This document shows positions 13,331 to 15,750 of a stretch of DNA of 15,750 nucleotides, one piece after another. A program made the translations under genes and the position numbers. Each line of letters opens with the position of its first letter. The stretch's first letter is position 1. Source of the DNA: Anaerolineaceae bacterium (lineage in GTDB: Bacteria; Chloroflexota; Anaerolineae; Anaerolineales; Anaerolineaceae). The stretch covers positions 1-15,750 of the forward strand of contig DMDF01000056.1 in the NCBI GenBank assembly GCA_003446605.1, read 5' to 3'. The notes beneath the pieces were generated by a model, which worked only from the letters and a program-made list of their open reading frames with translations, was not told the origin of the DNA and made no database searches.

Positions 13331-13651
13331 CTAGGTATAACTATTCCAGCCATTCTTAAGTGTAAAGTCATAATCCCCATCGGGTTTGACCTCCAATTCA
13401 TCCACAATGCCGACCAGTGCCAGGTCAACCGGAACAAACTTGACATCGGGCATGGCAAGCGCAGCTTCACGCGAGCGCACCATCACACACAGATCATCAA
13501 TGCCAGCCTGAACCACATCCACAGCCACCTGCAATGGTCCTGCCGGGTTGAGATGTTTATCCAAAGGCTGCACGATCAGGAGCTTTAACCCTTCCAGATC
13601 CTGATATTTCATCGTACAAACTGCACTGCCCTTCACTCTACCGAAAAGCAT
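13331..13651 (-). CDS. BMC pentameric vertex protein (EutN/CcmL family), copy 1
   Basis: A 106-aa BMC-P protein: MLFGRVKGSAVCTMKY, LKLLIVQPLD, then VVQAGIDDLCVMVRSREAAL and VDLALVGIVDELEV. It is about 14 residues longer than copy 2, mainly at the C-terminus (DGDYDFTLKNGWNSYT). In place of the usual AGxGDxVL loop it has AGIDDLCVM. Its ATG is 2 bases after the stop of the upstream gene, implying translational coupling. It could occupy different vertices from copy 2 or form mixed pentamers; this is inference. Confidence 0.9.
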   Translation of the reverse strand: MLFGRVKGSAVCTMKYQDLEGLKLLIVQPLDKHLNPAGPLQVAVDVVQAGIDDLCVMVRSREAALAMPDVKFVPVDLALVGIVDELEVKPDGDYDFTLKNGWNSYT

Positions 13652-13653
13652 GC

Positions 13654-14028
13654 TCAGCCAAGCCCCAGGTCTTTTGCCACCCGCTCAATGACCGCATCCA
13701 GCATTGCCCCATCCACATTGCTGCCCAAGCGTGCTTTTACTGTCTCGCGCACTCTGGCTTTGATGGTCGCCACGCGCGAGGCATCCACTGTGTTGGTGGG
13801 AGCCGTGTTGGTGGTAATGCTGGCAACGGTTTTGGCAGGCGTGTTAATATACGGACGGATGGGAGCTGCCGGGGGAGTTTCCTCCGCCTGCACCATCTTC
13901 ATCTCCAGCCGTCTGGCTTTTTCGTACGCCAGATCGGTCATGACGATTTCATCCGTCAGGGTGATGGTCATGATGCCCTGTCGATGAAGATCTTCAACAT
14001 CCCGTTCCGTGTAAAATGTTTTCGCCAT
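13654..14028 (-). CDS. Small BMC-associated protein: EutQ/EutT-like N-terminus, linker, C-terminal helices
   Basis: A 124-aa protein of three parts. Residues 1-48 (FYTERDVEDLHRQGIMTITL, then TDLAYEKARRLEMKMV) resemble the short N-terminal module of EutT/EutQ-type BMC proteins (TE-xL-x-LTP-AREYA). Residues 49-82 form a Pro/Thr/Ala-rich, probably disordered linker. Residues 83-124 form two predicted helices, the last amphipathic (MLDAVIERVAKDLGLG), resembling the encapsulation peptides that dock cargo on shell proteins. It has no catalytic motif. The start at 14028 has GGGAGG 8 bases upstream; the longer frame back to 14142 has no such site. It sits between the BMC-T and BMC-P genes. A scaffold or adaptor role is inferred. 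Confidence 0.8.
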   Translation of the reverse strand: MAKTFYTERDVEDLHRQGIMTITLTDEIVMTDLAYEKARRLEMKMVQAEETPPAAPIRPYINTPAKTVASITTNTAPTNTVDASRVATIKARVRETVKARLGSNVDGAMLDAVIERVAKDLGLG

Positions 14029-14047
14029 TATAAACCTCCCGGTCCTG

Positions 14048-14671
14048 CTACGCTTTTCCTTCCAGGTCCTCAAGCGACTTGATCGCTGCATCCCTGGCGG
14101 TAATGATCTCCGCTTCCGTGCCGGAAAGCCACATGCGTCCAAAACGACCTACGCTGGAAACATGCACGATCTTGATATTGGCACGTTTCTCAGCTTCATT
14201 GCAGGCGTAATTGATATAGGCTGCCGGAGCACATTCCAGCACCAGCATGGTCTCACCCGGCACCAGCATGCTGCCGCGCCGGAAACGATTCAAGAGCTGT
14301 GCCTGATAGGAATCAATCCTTGTGATCACCTGTACCGATGCGATCTCTGGCTTGACACGGTCTTCCATTTTCAGACCAAGCCTATCGAGAACGACATGCC
14401 CTGCTTCTATCACGGCTGCCTGGTTCATGGAATGCACCTCGAACATGCCAAATTCGCGTTCCACGATCTGGGCGCCTGGTTTGGCTTCAGTCGCCTTTAC
14501 CGCGATATCCACCATGCGAAAGACCTCGTTGCCGGGTGCCATTTCGATATACAGAGATGCCATCCCTTCGGTGGGAAGGTCGCCCTGTGTTACGGTACCG
14601 ATGAAAGCGGCATACTGGGCTTGCATGCGATCCAGCAAGCAGTAGCATCTTAATTGAAAATTATCTGCCAT
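14048..14671 (-). CDS. Tandem BMC-domain shell protein (BMC-T, pseudohexamer)
   Basis: A 207-aa protein with two BMC folds. The first (about 15-90) has VFRMVDIAVKATEAKPGAQI, VEREFGMFEVHS and AVIEAGHVVLDRLG. The second (about 108-200) has AAYINYACNEAEKRANIKI, VHVSSVGRFGRMWLSG and IITARDAAIKSLED. Three copies would form a pseudohexameric facet tile, often with a gated pore. The ATG at 14671 fits GGAG 7 bases upstream better than the ATG two codons earlier. It overlaps the EutJ-like gene by 11 bases. It is not obviously PduB, EutL or PduT; the subtype is left open. Confidence 0.85.
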   Translation of the reverse strand: MADNFQLRCYCLLDRMQAQYAAFIGTVTQGDLPTEGMASLYIEMAPGNEVFRMVDIAVKATEAKPGAQIVEREFGMFEVHSMNQAAVIEAGHVVLDRLGLKMEDRVKPEIASVQVITRIDSYQAQLLNRFRRGSMLVPGETMLVLECAPAAYINYACNEAEKRANIKIVHVSSVGRFGRMWLSGTEAEIITARDAAIKSLEDLEGKA

Positions 14672-15545
14672 ATTCATTCTCCATTTCTGCAGCCACCTGC
14701 GCGTGATGCAATGCTATCCCGATGGGGGTAACGAAAAGTGGCTTCTCGGGTGTGCTGGTTCGGATGCCGGTATACTGCTGGACCACATCCGCCATGCCGG
14801 GGAAACATACTGCCCCGCCCACCAGAGAAATGTTGTCGATCGTTCTGCCATCCAGATGGCGCGATACGATGCTACCCACCTTTTCCATGACAGGTTTCAC
14901 GACCGGGAAGAGCATCTTTTGCATCGTTTGCGTTTTCTTGAGCTCTTCCGCTTCCTCAAAGCTGATATCACGCGCGCCGGCGATCACCAGTGAAAAGTGG
15001 GTGCCGCCGGTGGCTTCATCAGCCGAGTAAATCACCTTGCCATCTTCTACCAGCGCAATGCCGGTGGTACCGCCGCCCACATCCACAATGGCGCCATTCT
15101 GGACGCCCAGCAGATTATTGGCTGCGGTTGGTTCATCCACCAAACCGACACAATTCAATCCAGCGGCTTCTACCACATTGGCGGTCGCTCGTACTTCCGC
15201 TTGCGGCACTCCGGGAGGAAAGGAACTGGCTGCTTCTGTTAACGTTCTACCAATGCGCGCTTCCACGCGCTCCTTCATCCTCTTCAGGCGGTCAACCGCT
15301 CCAAAATAGTCAACCACCAGACCGTCTCTTACCACCTGGGCAAACTGGTACTCGCCAGCGACCGGCTGCAAATTTGTATCAAGTACGACCAATACCAAAT
15401 AAGCCGTACCCAGATCAGCGCCTACGTAAAGAGGTCCTTCTTCGACAGGCGCTGGCGAGGTATTTTGCATCTGGCTCGGCAGAATGACTTGTTCTGCACG
15501 CGTCAGGTAATCTGTGAGATCAAACTCACCTACTTTGCCCAGCAC
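14661..15545 (-). CDS. eutJ: EutJ-like actin/Hsp70-fold ATPase of the BMC operon
   Basis: A 294-aa protein like E. coli EutJ (about 280 aa). Visible ATPase motifs are phosphate 1 (YVGADLGTAYLVLVVLD, 40-56), phosphate 2 (VDVGGGTTGIALVEDGKV, 154-171) and adenosine (LVGGAVCFPG, 241-250). EutJ-specific blocks are VVRDGLVVDYFGAV, SSFPPGV, LVDEPTAAN and YSADEATGG. EutJ is thought to be a chaperone-like ATPase for microcompartment enzymes, but its biochemistry is poorly known. The GTG start at 15545 is the only usable common start after an in-frame TAG (15552-15554); no strong RBS is visible, so coupling to the upstream shell gene 22 bases away is likely. The first 30 residues (GEFDLTDYLTRAEQVIL) are a variable amphipathic extension. 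Confidence 0.92.
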   Translation of the reverse strand: MLGKVGEFDLTDYLTRAEQVILPSQMQNTSPAPVEEGPLYVGADLGTAYLVLVVLDTNLQPVAGEYQFAQVVRDGLVVDYFGAVDRLKRMKERVEARIGRTLTEAASSFPPGVPQAEVRATANVVEAAGLNCVGLVDEPTAANNLLGVQNGAIVDVGGGTTGIALVEDGKVIYSADEATGGTHFSLVIAGARDISFEEAEELKKTQTMQKMLFPVVKPVMEKVGSIVSRHLDGRTIDNISLVGGAVCFPGMADVVQQYTGIRTSTPEKPLFVTPIGIALHHAQVAAEMENEYGR

Positions 15546-15567
15546 GGTAATCTACTTTGATCCGTTG

Positions 15568-15750
15568 CTATTTCGCAGAAGTAGTACGACCGCTAATGCT
15601 GCCTTTTTCCTTTTGCGGCAAGATCATTTCGACATCGCTATGGGGTCGAGGGATGACATGCACGGAAACCAATTCGCCAACACGCTTTGCAGCGGCAGCG
15701 CCGGCATCCGTAGCGGCTTTCACCGCACCCACATCACCGCGCACCATAAC
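15568..15750 (-). CDS. BMC hexameric shell protein (BMC-H, PduA/EutM-like), 3' part
   Basis: The last 60 codons of a canonical single-domain BMC-H protein; the start is beyond the right edge. It reads [20 protein letters not shown], then [19 protein letters not shown], the highly conserved second half of PduA/EutM/CcmK tiles. The tail of about 18 residues ([19 protein letters not shown]) is short and basic. It forms hexameric facets with a central pore and is the first gene of the operon seen here; enzymes and the promoter must lie further right. The EutJ-like gene begins 22 bases after its stop. Confidence 0.93.
   Translation of the reverse strand, partial: VMVRGDVGAVKAATDAGAAAAKRVGELVSVHVIPRPHSDVEMILPQKEKGSISGRTTSAK

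Noticed and set aside
13052..13588. A 178-codon plus-strand frame across both BMC-P genes
   Set aside because: It is the mirror frame of two well-supported shell genes and lacks recognisable domains.
14029..14142. Longer start for the small BMC protein
   Set aside because: The extra 38 codons overlap the end of the BMC-T gene in another frame, and the GGGAGG site clearly points to the ATG at 14028.
14162..14653. A 163-codon plus-strand frame across the BMC-T gene
   Set aside because: It is antisense to a clear two-domain shell protein, with His-rich sequence typical of shadow frames.
1..15750. CRISPR array or long tandem repeats
   Set aside because: No regularly spaced repeats of 20-40 bases were seen; only short operator-size repeats are present.

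Overview
The window reads like a moderate-GC, free-living anaerobic or fermentative bacterium. A Chloroflexota (Anaerolineae-like) origin is my inference from the gene mix: mannose-family PTS, slipin remnant, YgiT-type finger protein and a bacterial microcompartment (BMC) shell operon. No marker gene in the window proves it. Genes have clear Shine-Dalgarno sites and the tRNA does not encode CCA.

Layout. (1) 1-3016: the end of a MacB/FtsX-type ABC permease and a small membrane protein, then a VOC-family protein (minus strand), an unknown 117-aa protein, a decayed slipin/SPFH C-terminus and a family 2 glycosyltransferase. (2) 3027-9364, all minus strand: an amino-sugar uptake and catabolism operon. 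In transcription order it holds a DeoR regulator, a fused PTS EIIC-EIID, EIIB, a double-SIS sugar isomerase/deaminase, NagA deacetylase, EIIA and an unknown membrane protein. Two intercistronic hairpins sit inside it. The model is PTS import of an N-acetylated hexosamine as its 6-phosphate, deacetylation by NagA, then SIS-type deamination/isomerisation in place of a NagB. (3) 9598-10380: a second DeoR-family regulator, divergent from the first, with repeats and a good extended -10 promoter between them. (4) 10562-12600: an MFS efflux-type transporter whose 5' leader has a 22-codon ORF with a strong RBS. Mutually exclusive hairpins follow it, one of which would cover the transporter's RBS. Upstream lie an IS256 transposase tail, an antisense scrap of a second nagA-like gene, and tRNA-Lys(UUU) with a near-consensus promoter. 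(5) 12628-12968: a YgiT-type zinc-finger gene with a palindrome on its -10 box. (6) 12988-15750, minus strand: the 3' half of a BMC operon. In transcription order it holds a hexameric shell protein (cut by the window edge), an EutJ-like actin/Hsp70-fold ATPase, a tandem-domain shell protein, a small two-part linker protein and two EutN/CcmL pentamer vertex proteins, ending at a strong intrinsic terminator.

The most interesting items are the putative leader-peptide switch before the MFS gene, the EIIC-EIID fusion with its intercistronic terminator-like hairpin, and the BMC operon, whose cargo enzymes lie outside the window and whose small protein at 13654-14028 could be an adaptor between cargo and shell.
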